This document shows, in pieces, positions 18,466-27,795 of a DNA stretch of 64,000 nt. Location of the stretch: positions 310,001-374,000 of the forward strand of contig NZ_BPWE01000001.1 in assembly GCF_020884755.1 (NCBI RefSeq), read 5' to 3'. Below the pieces are notes generated by a model. That model saw nothing but the letters and a program-made list of their open reading frames with translations, did no database searches and had not been told where the DNA came from. The stretch is from Bifidobacterium mizhiense. GTDB taxonomy: Bacteria; Actinomycetota; Actinomycetes; Actinomycetales; Bifidobacteriaceae. Position numbers and translations under genes: made by a program. Each line of letters begins with the position of its first letter. The stretch's first letter is position 1.

Positions 18466-19830
18466 ATGGGTGCATGGCTGGCAAAGGTCCATCTGACCCA
18501 GGGGTGGCTGCCTGCGTCAATATTTTCGCTGACGGCCCTGGCCCTGATCGTGCTGGCGCTGACCGGACTGACGCATGGACGCTGGCGGACCCTGCTGCGC
18601 CAAGCGGCCATTGCCCTAGGCATAGGAGGCCTAGGGCTGTTGGCCACCTGGCTGGTCTCCGACGTCTTCATGCTCTTCGGCGTCTCCCTGGGCTGGATGG
18701 TCATCATCAGCGTGGCCTTGGGATTTCTCGCAGTGGGGTTTGCCGTCTGCATCCTGATCACTGCCCGGGGCTGGCGCCGCGTCCTTGCCGCCCTGACCGT
18801 CCTGCTCTGCCTGCTTTCCACCGGGCTTCGAGTGGATATCATCTACGGGGAGTTCACCACTCTGGGGTCCCTGTTCAGCGTCTCCCTCTACCCCGACTAC
18901 AAAGACCATAAGACAGCCAGACCGGCCATGAGCGTGGCACAGTGGCGATCCTTGGCCTCACGGGGCGAACTGCCCTCGCATCCCAGCGTCGGCCGCTCCT
19001 ACAGCATGCGCATCCCCAACAGCCGCTCCCGATTCGCAGCACGGCCAGCTGATATCTACCTGCCGCCTGCCGCCTTGAGCGACAAACCGCCCGCGCTGCC
19101 TGTGTTCGTGCTTCTGGCCGGCCAGCCCGGAAGCCCCGACCGGCTCTTCACCGCCGGAGCCATTCCGGCCATGATGGATGCCTACGCCGCCCAGCACGAC
19201 GGCCTGGCACCAGTGGTGGTCTCCCCCGACCAGAACGGTGCATCCTCTCACAACAGCCTGTGCGTGGACTCCCCCGTCTACGGGAAGGCCGAAACCTACC
19301 TGAGCAGTGACGTCCCCGCCTGGATCCGCGCTGAACTGCCCGTCGCCAGCCAGCCCCGGCAATGGGCCATCGGCGGATTCTCCCAAGGCGGGACCTGCTC
19401 CACCCAGCTTGGGGCACGGCATCCAGACGTCTATGGAAGCATGCTCCCGGCTGATGGGGAGCTGGAACCGACCCAGGGTCGGCAGGAACAGATGATCCGC
19501 GACTACTTCGGCGGCGACCGAAAGCGCTTCCTGGCCCAGGTTCCGGCCAGGGCCATACTGGAGCGGGCGCCATCCCGCCAGCTTCTGTTCACCGCAGCCG
19601 GGTCCAACGATAAAGAGTCCCAGCACAATATGATGGTCATCGCCAAGGCCGCCAACCAGGCTGGCATGAAGGTGCGGGCCGTCATCACCCAGGGATCGGG
19701 CCATGACTGGCATACAGTCAAGACGGCTTGGAAACCCGGGCTGGAGTGGGTGGGCGAAGCCATGGGACTAGGACCCATGTCCCGACCAGTTGAAGATTTC
19801 CCGAACATTATCGAAACACACCTCGGCTGA
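18466..19830 (+). CDS. Membrane-anchored alpha/beta-hydrolase, esterase family (antigen-85-like)
   Basis: About 454 residues from ATG 18466, which has GGAAGGA correctly spaced before it; a TTG six codons upstream is less likely. The first 140 residues form about four membrane helices. The rest is an exported esterase domain: SVGRSYSMRIPNSRSR, PALPVFVLLAGQPGSPD, the nucleophile elbow IGGFSQGGTC (Ser in G-x-S-x-G) and HPDVYGSMLPADGELEP. A probable catalytic His lies in SGHDWHTVK near the C-terminus. Related actinobacterial proteins act on cell-envelope lipids or esters; the substrate here is unknown. It is followed after 54 bases by the MprF-like gene, suggesting a joint envelope role. Confidence 0.75.
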   Translation: MGAWLAKVHLTQGWLPASIFSLTALALIVLALTGLTHGRWRTLLRQAAIALGIGGLGLLATWLVSDVFMLFGVSLGWMVIISVALGFLAVGFAVCILITARGWRRVLAALTVLLCLLSTGLRVDIIYGEFTTLGSLFSVSLYPDYKDHKTARPAMSVAQWRSLASRGELPSHPSVGRSYSMRIPNSRSRFAARPADIYLPPAALSDKPPALPVFVLLAGQPGSPDRLFTAGAIPAMMDAYAAQHDGLAPVVVSPDQNGASSHNSLCVDSPVYGKAETYLSSDVPAWIRAELPVASQPRQWAIGGFSQGGTCSTQLGARHPDVYGSMLPADGELEPTQGRQEQMIRDYFGGDRKRFLAQVPARAILERAPSRQLLFTAAGSNDKESQHNMMVIAKAANQAGMKVRAVITQGSGHDWHTVKTAWKPGLEWVGEAMGLGPMSRPVEDFPNIIETHLG

Positions 19831-19884
19831 ACCGCTGACAGATCAGAGCGTCCAAACCGATAAGCAGAAAGAGCCGCCGCAATC

Positions 19885-22494
19885 ATGGAGACAACAAATA
19901 AAGGATCCGGGCTGATGGAGCCTTCGGCCAAGACCGTGCTTCTGCGGGACCTGACCAGATGGGTCAGACGTCACGCTCTTGCACTGGCTTTCAGCCTTGC
20001 GCTGGTCCTGCTCAACCTGATCAGCTGGCTGCTGATCTGGCTGCTGCGCATCCCCGGCAGGACACGGCTGGGCATGCCGCTGTCAGACCTGATCATTCAC
20101 CAGGTTCCGCATCCGGTCCACGGCCAGGGCCGCCCCTCGCTTCTGATCCAGTTCGCACGGCTGCTGGTATCCTTGGTCATCACCCCTGGCCCCCTGCAAC
20201 TGATCATAGATGTGGCCCTGGTGCTGGTCATGCTGTGCATCGCCGAGACCCGACTGGGTCGCAGGCGCACCGTGCTGGCGTCAGTCATCAGCGCGATAGG
20301 CGGCGCGGCTGTCGGGCTGATCATCTGCACCCTGATCAATGCACTCCAGGACCATTGGGCCTGGTTCATCCGAGTGCCCATGACGCTCAGCCCCATCATC
20401 CTGGTGGTCGGATCCCTGATGGCCTCCATCCCCTTCAGCGACTTCCTATGGCGACGCAGGATCGCCACAATAGGCTACACGGCCTTGATATTGATGGTGC
20501 TGTATACCGGCAACCCCGGCTACTATTGCGCCCTGGCTGCAGCGCTGATCGGCCACTTGACCGGCCACCTCTGGCACGGACCGGTCCAGGACGCCAATCC
20601 GCATGGCCACAGCGGCTCCTATGAGACCCGCCACCTGCTGGGGGCCATTTCCACGGTTCTGGCTCTCGGCCCTCTGGTCACCGTCTCCTCCAGGATCCGC
20701 GCAGGATTCTTCACCCCGCTGGGCATGTTCCTGGGTTCGGACCCTGGCGGCAGCGCTGCCCTGTCCCGCTGCCTGGCCGAGAACAACCAGGCCAGCTGCT
20801 ACGCCCAGTACGGTCTGGTCGCCGGCCGAGCACCCACCGGCGTCTCGTCCCTGATCATGCCCACCCTGGTACTGCTGGTGGTGGCCTGGGGCATCTACCA
20901 TGGCCGCCGGGTTGCCGCTGTCACCGGTCTGGTCCTCAACACCCTGACCATCATCTTGGCCATACTCTATTTCCTGGTCTTCCCCCTGACCATCGGAGAC
21001 GGCCTGCCACGGGTCATTCACCACGGCGCCTTGCCCTCCCTGCTGATCATCACCCTGCCGCCGCTGATTCTCAACTGGTTCCTGGCACGCAACCTGCACA
21101 TCTTCCTGGTACGGACCAAGGCCTCGCGCCTGCAGGTGGGCTGGGCAGCCATCGTCCTGGCCTTCCTGGCCACAGCCATGGGCTATCTGGCCTTCACCGC
21201 CGCAAGCCCCGGATCCTTCCACCCCTGGCCCACCACCGGCAGAGCGCTCTCCCAGCTGCCCGAACTCTATCTGCCCAATGGAGTGGCCTCGCGCTTCCGC
21301 CCAGCCCTGGTCCCACGCACGCCCACCGGGATGATCGTCAGCCATGGGGTGGGGCTGATCTTCTGGCTGGCGGTCCTGGTGGTTCTGCTCTCCTGGATGC
21401 GCAGCTCGGTCATCCAGAACGGCAGCGAGCGCCAGGAGGCCGATCGGCTGGTCGAGTATGGGGGCGAGAGCATGTCCTTCATGACCACCTGGGAGGGCAA
21501 CAGCTACTGGTTCTCGCCCAGCGGCCGGTCGGCCATTGCCTACCGGCTTTTGCACGGCATCGCCCTGACCACCACTGGCCCATTCGGCGACACTGACGAG
21601 TATGCTGACGACCTGGACGAATTCACGCGCTTCTGCAGCGCCCACTCCTGGTCACCGGTCTTCTACAGCGTCCACAAGCCTCAGCGCGATCTGCTCGCAT
21701 CCCGTGGCTGGTCCACCCTGACGGTCGGCTCGGAGATGGTGGTCACCCCCAGCCTTTGGCAGACCAAGGGCAAGAAGTGGCAGGACATTCGCACAGCCAT
21801 CAACAAGGCCAAGCGCGACAAGATCACCGACGTGCTGACCACATTCAACGATGCTTCATGGGATGTCCAGTCGCAGATCGTGGATATCTCCGAACAGTGG
21901 GCCGAACTCAAGGCCCTGCCCGAGATGAAGTTCACCCTGGGCGGCCTGGATGAGCTGAGGGACCCGCGCATGGCCATCCTCTACGCCGTGGACGACCAGG
22001 GCAAGGTGCTGGCCGTGACCAGCTGGATGCCCACCTACCGCCAGGGCCAGGTAATTGGATGGACCCTGGACTTCATGCGGCACAGGACCGACAGTCCCAA
22101 CGGGATCATGGAGTTCCTGATAGCACGGATGGCCGAACGGCTGCGCGACCAGGGGACGGCGGAATTCATGAGCCTATCGGCCGCTCCCCTGGCCGGCATG
22201 GACAGCAGCGAAGACGATGACGATGGTCAGGGCGAAGATCGGACCGCCTTCCTGCAACATGCCCTGCATCTGGTGGCCGACCTGATGGAACCGGCCTATG
22301 GCTTCCGCTCGCTCTTCTTCTTCAAGAAGAAGTTCCAGCCCAGCGAGCACCCGGTCTATATCTGCTATCCCGACCCGGCCCAGCTGGCCCAGATCGGACT
22401 GGCTGTAGTCCAGGCCTACCTGCCCAATCTTAAGGCTTCGCAGGCCTGGGAAGCCATCAAGACCATCATGCCCAAGGGTCGGGAGGATCACTGA
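19885..22494 (+). CDS. Large membrane protein with C-terminal DUF2156 (MprF/LysX-type aminoacyl-lipid transferase-like)
   Basis: 869 residues. Residues 1 to about 510 are a rhomboid-like and MprF-like membrane region with roughly a dozen helices. The C-terminal 330 residues are a DUF2156 GNAT-fold domain (FMTTWEGNSYWFSPSGRSAIAYR, GPFGDTDEYADDLDEF, YSVHKPQRDLL, QDIRTAINKAKRD, RMAERLRDQG, EPAYGFRSLFFFKKKFQP). In MprF this domain transfers Lys or Ala from tRNA to phosphatidylglycerol and the membrane part flips the product, lowering sensitivity to cationic peptides. The substrate cannot be read from sequence. Start could be ATG 19885 or ATG 19915, the latter with AAAGGA upstream. The end overlaps the convergent Fur gene by 29 bases. 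Confidence 0.78.
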   Translation: METTNKGSGLMEPSAKTVLLRDLTRWVRRHALALAFSLALVLLNLISWLLIWLLRIPGRTRLGMPLSDLIIHQVPHPVHGQGRPSLLIQFARLLVSLVITPGPLQLIIDVALVLVMLCIAETRLGRRRTVLASVISAIGGAAVGLIICTLINALQDHWAWFIRVPMTLSPIILVVGSLMASIPFSDFLWRRRIATIGYTALILMVLYTGNPGYYCALAAALIGHLTGHLWHGPVQDANPHGHSGSYETRHLLGAISTVLALGPLVTVSSRIRAGFFTPLGMFLGSDPGGSAALSRCLAENNQASCYAQYGLVAGRAPTGVSSLIMPTLVLLVVAWGIYHGRRVAAVTGLVLNTLTIILAILYFLVFPLTIGDGLPRVIHHGALPSLLIITLPPLILNWFLARNLHIFLVRTKASRLQVGWAAIVLAFLATAMGYLAFTAASPGSFHPWPTTGRALSQLPELYLPNGVASRFRPALVPRTPTGMIVSHGVGLIFWLAVLVVLLSWMRSSVIQNGSERQEADRLVEYGGESMSFMTTWEGNSYWFSPSGRSAIAYRLLHGIALTTTGPFGDTDEYADDLDEFTRFCSAHSWSPVFYSVHKPQRDLLASRGWSTLTVGSEMVVTPSLWQTKGKKWQDIRTAINKAKRDKITDVLTTFNDASWDVQSQIVDISEQWAELKALPEMKFTLGGLDELRDPRMAILYAVDDQGKVLAVTSWMPTYRQGQVIGWTLDFMRHRTDSPNGIMEFLIARMAERLRDQGTAEFMSLSAAPLAGMDSSEDDDDGQGEDRTAFLQHALHLVADLMEPAYGFRSLFFFKKKFQPSEHPVYICYPDPAQLAQIGLAVVQAYLPNLKASQAWEAIKTIMPKGREDH

Positions 22495-22909
22495 CATCCG
22501 CCTGATCGGATCGATCACGACAGCTGCTGCACAGGCCGTAGACCTCCAAGGTGTGCGAGGAGACTGTAAAGCCATGTTCAGCCGCCACGGACTTCAGCCA
22601 GCCATCATCGGGCGGGCTGATTTCGACGGTCCTGCCGCAGCGTTCACAGACCAGATGATGGTGGTGCCTACGCTGGGCCAGGCAGACCCGGTAGAGGCGG
22701 ATGCCTCCATGCTCAATGCAGTCCAGGCTGCCGGACATATGCAGGGAGCCCAGCTGACGATAGACCGTGGCCAAGCCGATTCGTTGGCCTGAATCCTGAA
22801 GAAGCCTGTGCAGCTCCTTGGCTGAGACGAAGTCGTTCTGGGCCTGAAGAACCCTCCAGATGGCGTTCTTCTGCCGCGTCTGGCGGCCGACGGATGAGCC
22901 AGCGTTCAT
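22466..22909 (-). CDS. zur: Fur-family metalloregulator, Zur-like
   Basis: About 147 residues from ATG 22909 (AAGGAG upstream; a GTG at 22921 would be too close). Winged helix at residues 10-75 (AIWRVLQAQNDFVSAKELHRLL, IGLATVYRQLGSLHMSG). The dimer domain holds the His-rich RRHHHHLVCERCGRTVEI and the second Cys pair CSSC near the C-terminus, which form the structural zinc site CxxC...CxxC. The pattern fits Zur better than Fur, but the two are hard to separate by eye. It lies alone between the MprF-like gene and purK. The orphan zinc-type binding protein at 17317 is a plausible target. Confidence 0.82.
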   Translation of the reverse strand: MNAGSSVGRQTRQKNAIWRVLQAQNDFVSAKELHRLLQDSGQRIGLATVYRQLGSLHMSGSLDCIEHGGIRLYRVCLAQRRHHHHLVCERCGRTVEISPPDDGWLKSVAAEHGFTVSSHTLEVYGLCSSCRDRSDQADVSDPPDPWA

Positions 22910-22978
22910 GATTAGACACACTCCTTGGGCTCCACCAAGCCTACATCCGGATTGCCGGGACGGATGTGAGGATTCGGT

Positions 22979-24145
22979 TCAGTCCAGGTCGGACCAGCAG
23001 CCTGTGGCTTCCAGGTCCTGGGCTGTCTGCTCCGGATCGTCGGTCAGCACCGTCAGGTGCCCCATCTTGCGGTCGGTGCGCACTTCGGCCTTGCCGTAAT
23101 CATGCAGGAACCATTCGGGATGCTCACCCAGCAGCTTCCTGACCGGAGTCACATGCTGGCCAAGAACATTGACCATGACTGCCGGGCTGAGCAGGCGAGG
23201 ATTGGGCAGGGGCCACCCGGCGATGCCCCGAACATGGGCATCGAACTGGTCCATGGAGCAGGCCTCGATGGTGTAATGACCGGAGTTATGGGGGCGCGGG
23301 GCCAACTCGTTGACCACCAGACCGCCATCGGGCATGACAAAGAGCTCAAGGGCCAAGGTCCCGGCCAGCTTGAAGCCGTCAGCCAGGGTCAGGGCCATGT
23401 CACGCGCCCGGTCGGCCATCCCAGGGTCCACCTTTGCCGGTGCCAGAGTCATGTGGAGGATGTTGTGACGGTGCTCGTTGCGAACCATGGGGAAGGTCAC
23501 GTAATCCTTCCCGTTGCCTGAAACCAGTATGGATGCCTCGAAGGCAAAGTCCACGAACCCTTCCAGCACGGAGGGCGGGAAGTCCCGACCCTTCACCCGC
23601 GCCTGCAAGGCCTGCAGATCATCCTTTGTGCGCAGGACCGCCTGACCATGGCCGTCATAGCCGCCGGTTCGTGTCTTGAGCACAGCGGGCATTCCGAGCT
23701 CCTTCAGGGCTGCGTCAAGCTGATCAAGGCTGTCAACCTGCCTCCAAGGGGCCGTATCGATGCCATGGCGGTTGATGAAGGTCTTCTCGTGAACGCGGTC
23801 CTGAGTAACCCTGAGCAGGTCGGTCCCCTGAGGGATGGCCACACGGTCCCTCACCTGATCCAGTGCGTCGGCATCCACGTTCTCGAATTCGTAGGTGAGT
23901 ACATCGCTACGTTCGGCAAGTCGCTTGAGGGCCTCGAGGTCGCCATAGTCGGCCGTCTCCTGAAAATCGGCCACCTGGGCCGCAGGAGCATCGGGCGTGG
24001 GATCCAGCACACCGATGCGGAATCCGTGGTAACGGGCACTCAGAGCCATCATCCGTCCCAGCTGGCCGCCGCCCACGATTCCGATGACGGATCCCGGCTC
24101 CAAGTGATCGATTCTTCCCTTGGTTTCCTCAGACAAGCTTGGCAT
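22979..24145 (-). CDS. purK: 5-(carboxyamino)imidazole ribonucleotide synthase (ATPase subunit)
   Basis: About 388 residues from ATG 24145; the frame stays open upstream, but that part overlaps purE in another frame and has no family likeness. ATP-grasp enzyme that carboxylates AIR with bicarbonate and ATP. Motifs are [45 protein letters not shown], the ATP loop [15 protein letters not shown] and the signature [18 protein letters not shown]. The start overlaps the end of purE by 17 bases, so the pair purE-purK is co-translated. This short operon faces away from dxs and is separated from the main purine block by the envelope genes. Confidence 0.95.
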   Translation of the reverse strand: MPSLSEETKGRIDHLEPGSVIGIVGGGQLGRMMALSARYHGFRIGVLDPTPDAPAAQVADFQETADYGDLEALKRLAERSDVLTYEFENVDADALDQVRDRVAIPQGTDLLRVTQDRVHEKTFINRHGIDTAPWRQVDSLDQLDAALKELGMPAVLKTRTGGYDGHGQAVLRTKDDLQALQARVKGRDFPPSVLEGFVDFAFEASILVSGNGKDYVTFPMVRNEHRHNILHMTLAPAKVDPGMADRARDMALTLADGFKLAGTLALELFVMPDGGLVVNELAPRPHNSGHYTIEACSMDQFDAHVRGIAGWPLPNPRLLSPAVMVNVLGQHVTPVRKLLGEHPEWFLHDYGKAEVRTDRKMGHLTVLTDDPEQTAQDLEATGCWSDLD

Positions 24146-24635
24146 TGGAAGCCTCCACGGATCGAGCCAGCTCAGCGCGGTAGTCATCCAGAGCCTGAGC
24201 CAGCCTTGGATCATTGATAGAGAGGATCGAAGCCGCCAACAGACCGGCATTGGTGGCTCCTGATGCGCCTATGGCCGTGGTCGCCACAGGAATGCCGGCA
24301 GGCATCTGCACGATGGACAGGAGTGAATCAACCCCGCTCAGTGCATGGGACTTTACTGGCACCCCGATGACCGGCAGCGTAGTCTGAGCCGCCACCATCC
24401 CAGGCAGATGGGCTGCTCCTCCGGCCCCGGCGATGATGACCCCTATGCCCTGGCTCCGGGCCTGATGCGCGAACTCCGCCATACGCCCGGGTGTGCGATG
24501 GGCGGAGATGACCTCCTTGGTGTAGACGATAGCGAACCGGTCCAGCATCCGACAGGCTTCCTTCATCGTCTCCCAGTCGCTTGATGACCCCATGATCACT
24601 GCGACGCGTGCCCCTTCATGTGTATTGTCAGCCAT
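24129..24635 (-). CDS. purE: 5-(carboxyamino)imidazole ribonucleotide mutase
   Basis: About 168 residues from ATG 24635, five bases after GGAGG; an ATG eight codons earlier has no such site. PurE rearranges N5-CAIR to CAIR with no cofactor. Motifs are [81 protein letters not shown] and [10 protein letters not shown], the class I bacterial form that works with PurK. First gene of the minus-strand purEK pair. Confidence 0.96.
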   Translation of the reverse strand: MADNTHEGARVAVIMGSSSDWETMKEACRMLDRFAIVYTKEVISAHRTPGRMAEFAHQARSQGIGVIIAGAGGAAHLPGMVAAQTTLPVIGVPVKSHALSGVDSLLSIVQMPAGIPVATTAIGASGATNAGLLAASILSINDPRLAQALDDYRAELARSVEASNAKLV

Positions 24636-24814
24636 CGGCCCTCCAATGTTCATGCACATCCGATACTACGCAAGGCCGGGGAGAAGCCGACCAATCGTGA
24701 CGGTCCTATGGATGTAAGGGCCGGGCCTGGTGAACATCGCGCTTTCAGCGGCTCCAAACCGCTGTCTCAGATTTAGAATCATTGGATTGCATTACGAAAA
24801 CAGACAGGAGGGTT

Positions 24815-26710
24815 ATGGGCAAGCTTCTGGACAGCATCGACTCCCCAAAGGATCTGAAGGTTCTTTCCTTGGAAGAGCTGAATCGACTGGCCGACGAGAT
24901 CCGTCAGCTGCTGATCAGCTTCTGTCGACGTCACGGCGGCCACCTGGGCTCCAACCTGGCCACCATCGAGCCCATCATCGCCCTGCACTACGTCTTCGAT
25001 ATGCCTCATGACCACCTGATCTTCGACGTCTCCCATCAGGCCTACACCCACAAGATTCTGACCGGTCGGCGCCGGGCCTACACGGACCCGGAGTCCCAGG
25101 AGGATCTTTCCGGATTCACTTCGCCCAAGGAGAGCCCCTACGACGACTTTATGCTGGGGCACACCGGCACCTCCATCGGTCTGGCCTGCGGGATGGCTGC
25201 CCAGCGGGATGCGACCGGAGGCAAGGCCAACATCATCGCCTTCATCGGGGACGGCTCCCTGAGCAGCGGGCCGGCATTCGAGGGGCTGGACTGGGCTGCA
25301 GAACAGGGCGGCAACCTGATCATCGTGGTCAATGACAACGAAATGTCCATCGCTGAAAACCACGGGGGGCTCTACAAGAGCCTGGCGGCCCTGCGTGCCA
25401 GTGGGGGACGCAGCCCGGGCAATCCCTTCTGCGCCCTTGGACTGGACTACCGCTATGTGGAGGAGGGCAACCGAATTGAGGATCTGATCGAGGCCTTCCG
25501 TCAGGTCAAAGACACTGACCATCCGGTGGTGGTTCACATCCACACCCGCAAGGGCCTGGGGCTGGGCCAGGGCAGCCCAGAACAGATCGGCCCGGCCTCC
25601 ATGGATGGGGGTATTGGCGAAAAAGCCCGTATGACCCCCCTGCCCGACCTGCCCGCCGAAGGTCCAGTGGAGGCCAACCACTGGCAGGACGGCTTGGACT
25701 CTCTGGACCGTCTGCCAAACTCACGAAAGACTTACGGAAGAATGGCCATGCAGGCCCTGGAGGCCAGGTTCCCGCAGGAGCCGGGCCTGACGGTCATCTC
25801 CCCCGCTACGCCGCTGTCCAATGGCATCGATCCCGACTTCCGCCAACGGGCCGGAAACCACTACCGGGACGTGGGCATCGCCGAATCCCATGCGATAGCT
25901 TATGCCGCGGGCATCGCCAAGGCCGGAGGCACGCCTGTAGTCGCCACCTCAGCCACCTTCTTCCAGAGGGCCTACGACCAGATCGAGCAGGAGATGGCCT
26001 TGAACGGCAGTGCGGTGACCCTGCTGGTCTTCTCCACCGGAGTGGCCAAAACCGACGCTACACATTCCGGCACAGCCGACATGGTCATGATGCGAGGCAT
26101 CCCCGGACTGACCTGCCTAGCTCCGACCAGCGGGGCCGAGTTTTTGGACATGCTGGCCTGGGCCACGGGTCCGGCCCGGCAGCCGGTGGTCATCAGGGTA
26201 CCCGGCGAGCGCACGCTGGCGACTGAACGCGCAGGCAAGCCGATAGCGGCGTCTGCAGATCCCTCGAAGACCGATGCCGAATGCAGATCGGACGATGCTC
26301 CCTGGGATCGCTATCGCATCCTGCAAGGGGGTAGAACAGTAGCCCTGCTGGCTCTCGGCGATGCCCTGCCGCTGGGCCATGACCTTGCTGATTCTTTGGA
26401 GAAGTCCACGGGGCTGAAACCCACACTGGTGGATCCTCATCGCTATGACCGTTTGGATGAGCAGACCTTGGATGACCTGGCCAGCACCCACTCCCTGGTG
26501 GTCACCATCGAGGACGGCCAGCTGGACGGCGGCTGGGGACAGGCCGTGGCAGCCTACTACGGACCGAGCCAGGTTCGCACCCTGGCCTTCGGAGCGGCCA
26601 AGGAGTTCAATGACCGGATTCCCCAGGCCACCCTGCTGGAAAGGTATGGCATGACCGTTCCTGCAATGAGGCAAGCCATATCGGATGCCCTTGGCGACCA
26701 GGCTTCATAG
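24815..26710 (+). CDS. dxs: 1-deoxy-D-xylulose-5-phosphate synthase-like thiamine-diphosphate enzyme
   Basis: About 631 residues from ATG 24815, two bases after a near-perfect AGGAGGG. The transketolase-fold TPP domain shows HLGSNLATIEPIIALHYVFD, FDVSHQAYTHKILTGRR, GHTGTSIGLACGMA, the GDGSLSSGPAFEGLDWA ThDP motif and NDNEMSIAENHGG. The pyrimidine-binding domain shows YRDVGIAESHAIAYAAGIAKAGG with the catalytic Glu. It resembles the GFTSP-type branch of DXS-like proteins rather than the E. coli type (GGLHPF), so it may be true DXS for isoprenoid, thiamine or pyridoxal synthesis, or a related acyloin-forming enzyme. Divergent from purE; followed by the tRNA-Arg gene. Confidence 0.72.
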   Translation: MGKLLDSIDSPKDLKVLSLEELNRLADEIRQLLISFCRRHGGHLGSNLATIEPIIALHYVFDMPHDHLIFDVSHQAYTHKILTGRRRAYTDPESQEDLSGFTSPKESPYDDFMLGHTGTSIGLACGMAAQRDATGGKANIIAFIGDGSLSSGPAFEGLDWAAEQGGNLIIVVNDNEMSIAENHGGLYKSLAALRASGGRSPGNPFCALGLDYRYVEEGNRIEDLIEAFRQVKDTDHPVVVHIHTRKGLGLGQGSPEQIGPASMDGGIGEKARMTPLPDLPAEGPVEANHWQDGLDSLDRLPNSRKTYGRMAMQALEARFPQEPGLTVISPATPLSNGIDPDFRQRAGNHYRDVGIAESHAIAYAAGIAKAGGTPVVATSATFFQRAYDQIEQEMALNGSAVTLLVFSTGVAKTDATHSGTADMVMMRGIPGLTCLAPTSGAEFLDMLAWATGPARQPVVIRVPGERTLATERAGKPIAASADPSKTDAECRSDDAPWDRYRILQGGRTVALLALGDALPLGHDLADSLEKSTGLKPTLVDPHRYDRLDEQTLDDLASTHSLVVTIEDGQLDGGWGQAVAAYYGPSQVRTLAFGAAKEFNDRIPQATLLERYGMTVPAMRQAISDALGDQAS

Positions 26711-26754
26711 ATCTGACCCGCCGGTGGACCCAGGCGGGTACAATGAAAGGGTTT

Positions 26755-26828
26755 GGCCCCGTAGCTCAGCTGGATAGAGCAACTGACTTCTAATCTGTAG
26801 GTCGAGAGTTCGAATCTCTCCGGGGTCA
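26755..26828 (+). tRNA. tRNA-Arg (anticodon TCT)
   Basis: The 74-base cloverleaf folds with a 7-bp acceptor stem (GGCCCCG with CGGGGTC, one G-U pair), the D stem GCTC/GAGC, anticodon loop CTTCTAA (anticodon TCT, reads AGA) and a 5-bp T stem GAGAG/CTCTC closing TTCGAAT. The CCA end is not encoded. The anticodon stem has a T-T mismatch in the middle pair. The gene sits at the left edge of an AT-richer island with integrase remnants, which is the classical use of tRNA 3' ends as attachment sites. Confidence 0.93.
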
Positions 26829-26839
26829 CTTGGCAAACC

Positions 26840-26867
26840 ACTACTCCTGACAAGGTAGTAGGGGTTT
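26840..26867 (+). terminator. Weak terminator-like hairpin after tRNA-Arg
   Basis: ACTA (26840-26843) can pair with TAGT (26856-26859), and CCT (26846-26848) with AGG (26853-26855), followed by GGGGTTTTAT. The stem is short and bulged, but its position 12 bases after the tRNA and its T tract fit transcript termination. Confidence 0.4.
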
Positions 26868-26900
26868 TATCTTATCTCCAAGAGCACAGACAATTTACAG

Positions 26901-26922
26901 TTTGTGTGCCATTTGTGTGCCA
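26901..26922. repeat. Tandem 11-bp direct repeat next to tRNA-Arg
   Basis: TTTGTGTGCCA occurs twice with no gap (26901-26911 and 26912-26922), 73 bases downstream of the tRNA. Short tandem repeats beside a tRNA attachment site are what arm-type integrase or excisionase binding sites look like. With only an integrase remnant left nearby, this is probably the relic of an attL junction. Confidence 0.5.
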
Positions 26923-26934
26923 CAATCAGCAAAA

Positions 26935-27144
26935 TCACCAGGACACCCTGTACCTGCGCTTGATCTCCCTGACGGTCCGCTCGGTGGCCCCGTACCGGAT
27001 GGCGGCGAGGCCGGTTCTGATCTGCTGGTGCATGGTGGCAAGGCGCACGCGGTCCTGCCGGCTGAGGCCGGCTTGCTGCTCTTGGCCGATGACCTGGTCG
27101 AGCCGCTTGTGCAGGAGGATGGTCAGCCGCTCCCGCTTATCATC
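26935..27144 (-). pseudogene. Remnant of a small mobile-element protein, N-terminus missing
   Basis: An open minus-strand frame of about 69 codons ends with TGA at 26935-26937 and is bounded upstream by TAG (27145-27147), with no plausible start until an internal Met near the middle. It reads like real protein: charged and helical, with segments RLTILLHKRLDQVIGQEQQ, GLSRQDRVRLATMHQQIR and GLAAIRYGATERTVREIKRR. The GC-rich codon use matches the host genome rather than the AT-rich island. I do not recognise a named family; the position beside tRNA-Arg suggests a leftover of an integrated element. Confidence 0.4.
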
Positions 27145-27383
27145 CTAGGCGGGTGTGTAGCCGGGGTGGTTTTGGGAATCTGACTGATGTCATCTGAAGT
27201 GTACATGACTTGGGTAATAGGACAATCGACGTTGGCTATCCGGCGGTGAAACGTCACTTGACGCCATCTCTGTAGTTCCTCTGGGTCCGGCATGTAGCCG
27301 GTGTAAACACGATTTCGGAAAATGAAAACTGCAATAATAAAAAATAGAACCGAAACATGGTCCGATTAAGTAGGGAGGTCCAT

Positions 27384-27740
27384 ATGGGCCAAATGGAAAT
27401 AGAAGCCAGATGTTTATTCCCTGATGCATGGTTGATGAGTGCTTTGGCTCTGACACACGATCAGGTCTCTGCATGGAAAGAGGATGGTCAGCCTTTACCC
27501 GAGAGGGCCTGGAAGGGTCTTCAGTCTCTGATGAGCAGGGGCGGGAACAACACGAGCAAAGACTACACCAGTGATGACCCGTTGAGGTGCACGTACAGCA
27601 AAACTCTCGATTGCATGTTGGACAGAGTGGATAGCAAGACCGCCACCGATCAGATAGGCAGTCGGTCATTCAGGATGAGAATGCCGTTTGGCTGGATCGA
27701 TTATCGTAACAACCAGATGCGATCGACTAAATCACGTTAG
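27384..27740 (+). CDS. Small hypothetical protein in the island, possibly DNA-binding
   Basis: 118 residues starting at ATG 27384 with GGGAGG six to seven bases upstream, which is the main reason to list it. The segment around residues 15-50 (LMSALALTHDQVSAWKEDGQPLPERAWKGLQSLM) could form helices with a Trp-containing turn, as in phage-type HTH proteins, but I cannot place it in a family. The second half is Ser/Thr/Arg-rich and looks degenerate. It lies between two mobile-element remnants, so it may itself be a broken gene. Confidence 0.3.
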   Translation: MGQMEIEARCLFPDAWLMSALALTHDQVSAWKEDGQPLPERAWKGLQSLMSRGGNNTSKDYTSDDPLRCTYSKTLDCMLDRVDSKTATDQIGSRSFRMRMPFGWIDYRNNQMRSTKSR

Positions 27741-27795
27741 CGCTCCATCAGAAGACGACGTAGGTACTATTTGTTCTGATGTAAAATGTTGTGCG

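Noticed and set aside
26901-26922. CRISPR-like repeat
   Set aside because: Only two adjacent copies without spacers; there are no cas genes in the window.
27190-27669. Cys-rich 159-codon minus-strand frame in the island
   Set aside because: Its Cys/Ser/Pro text does not resemble a folded protein, and the opposite frame from 27384 has a real ribosome site.
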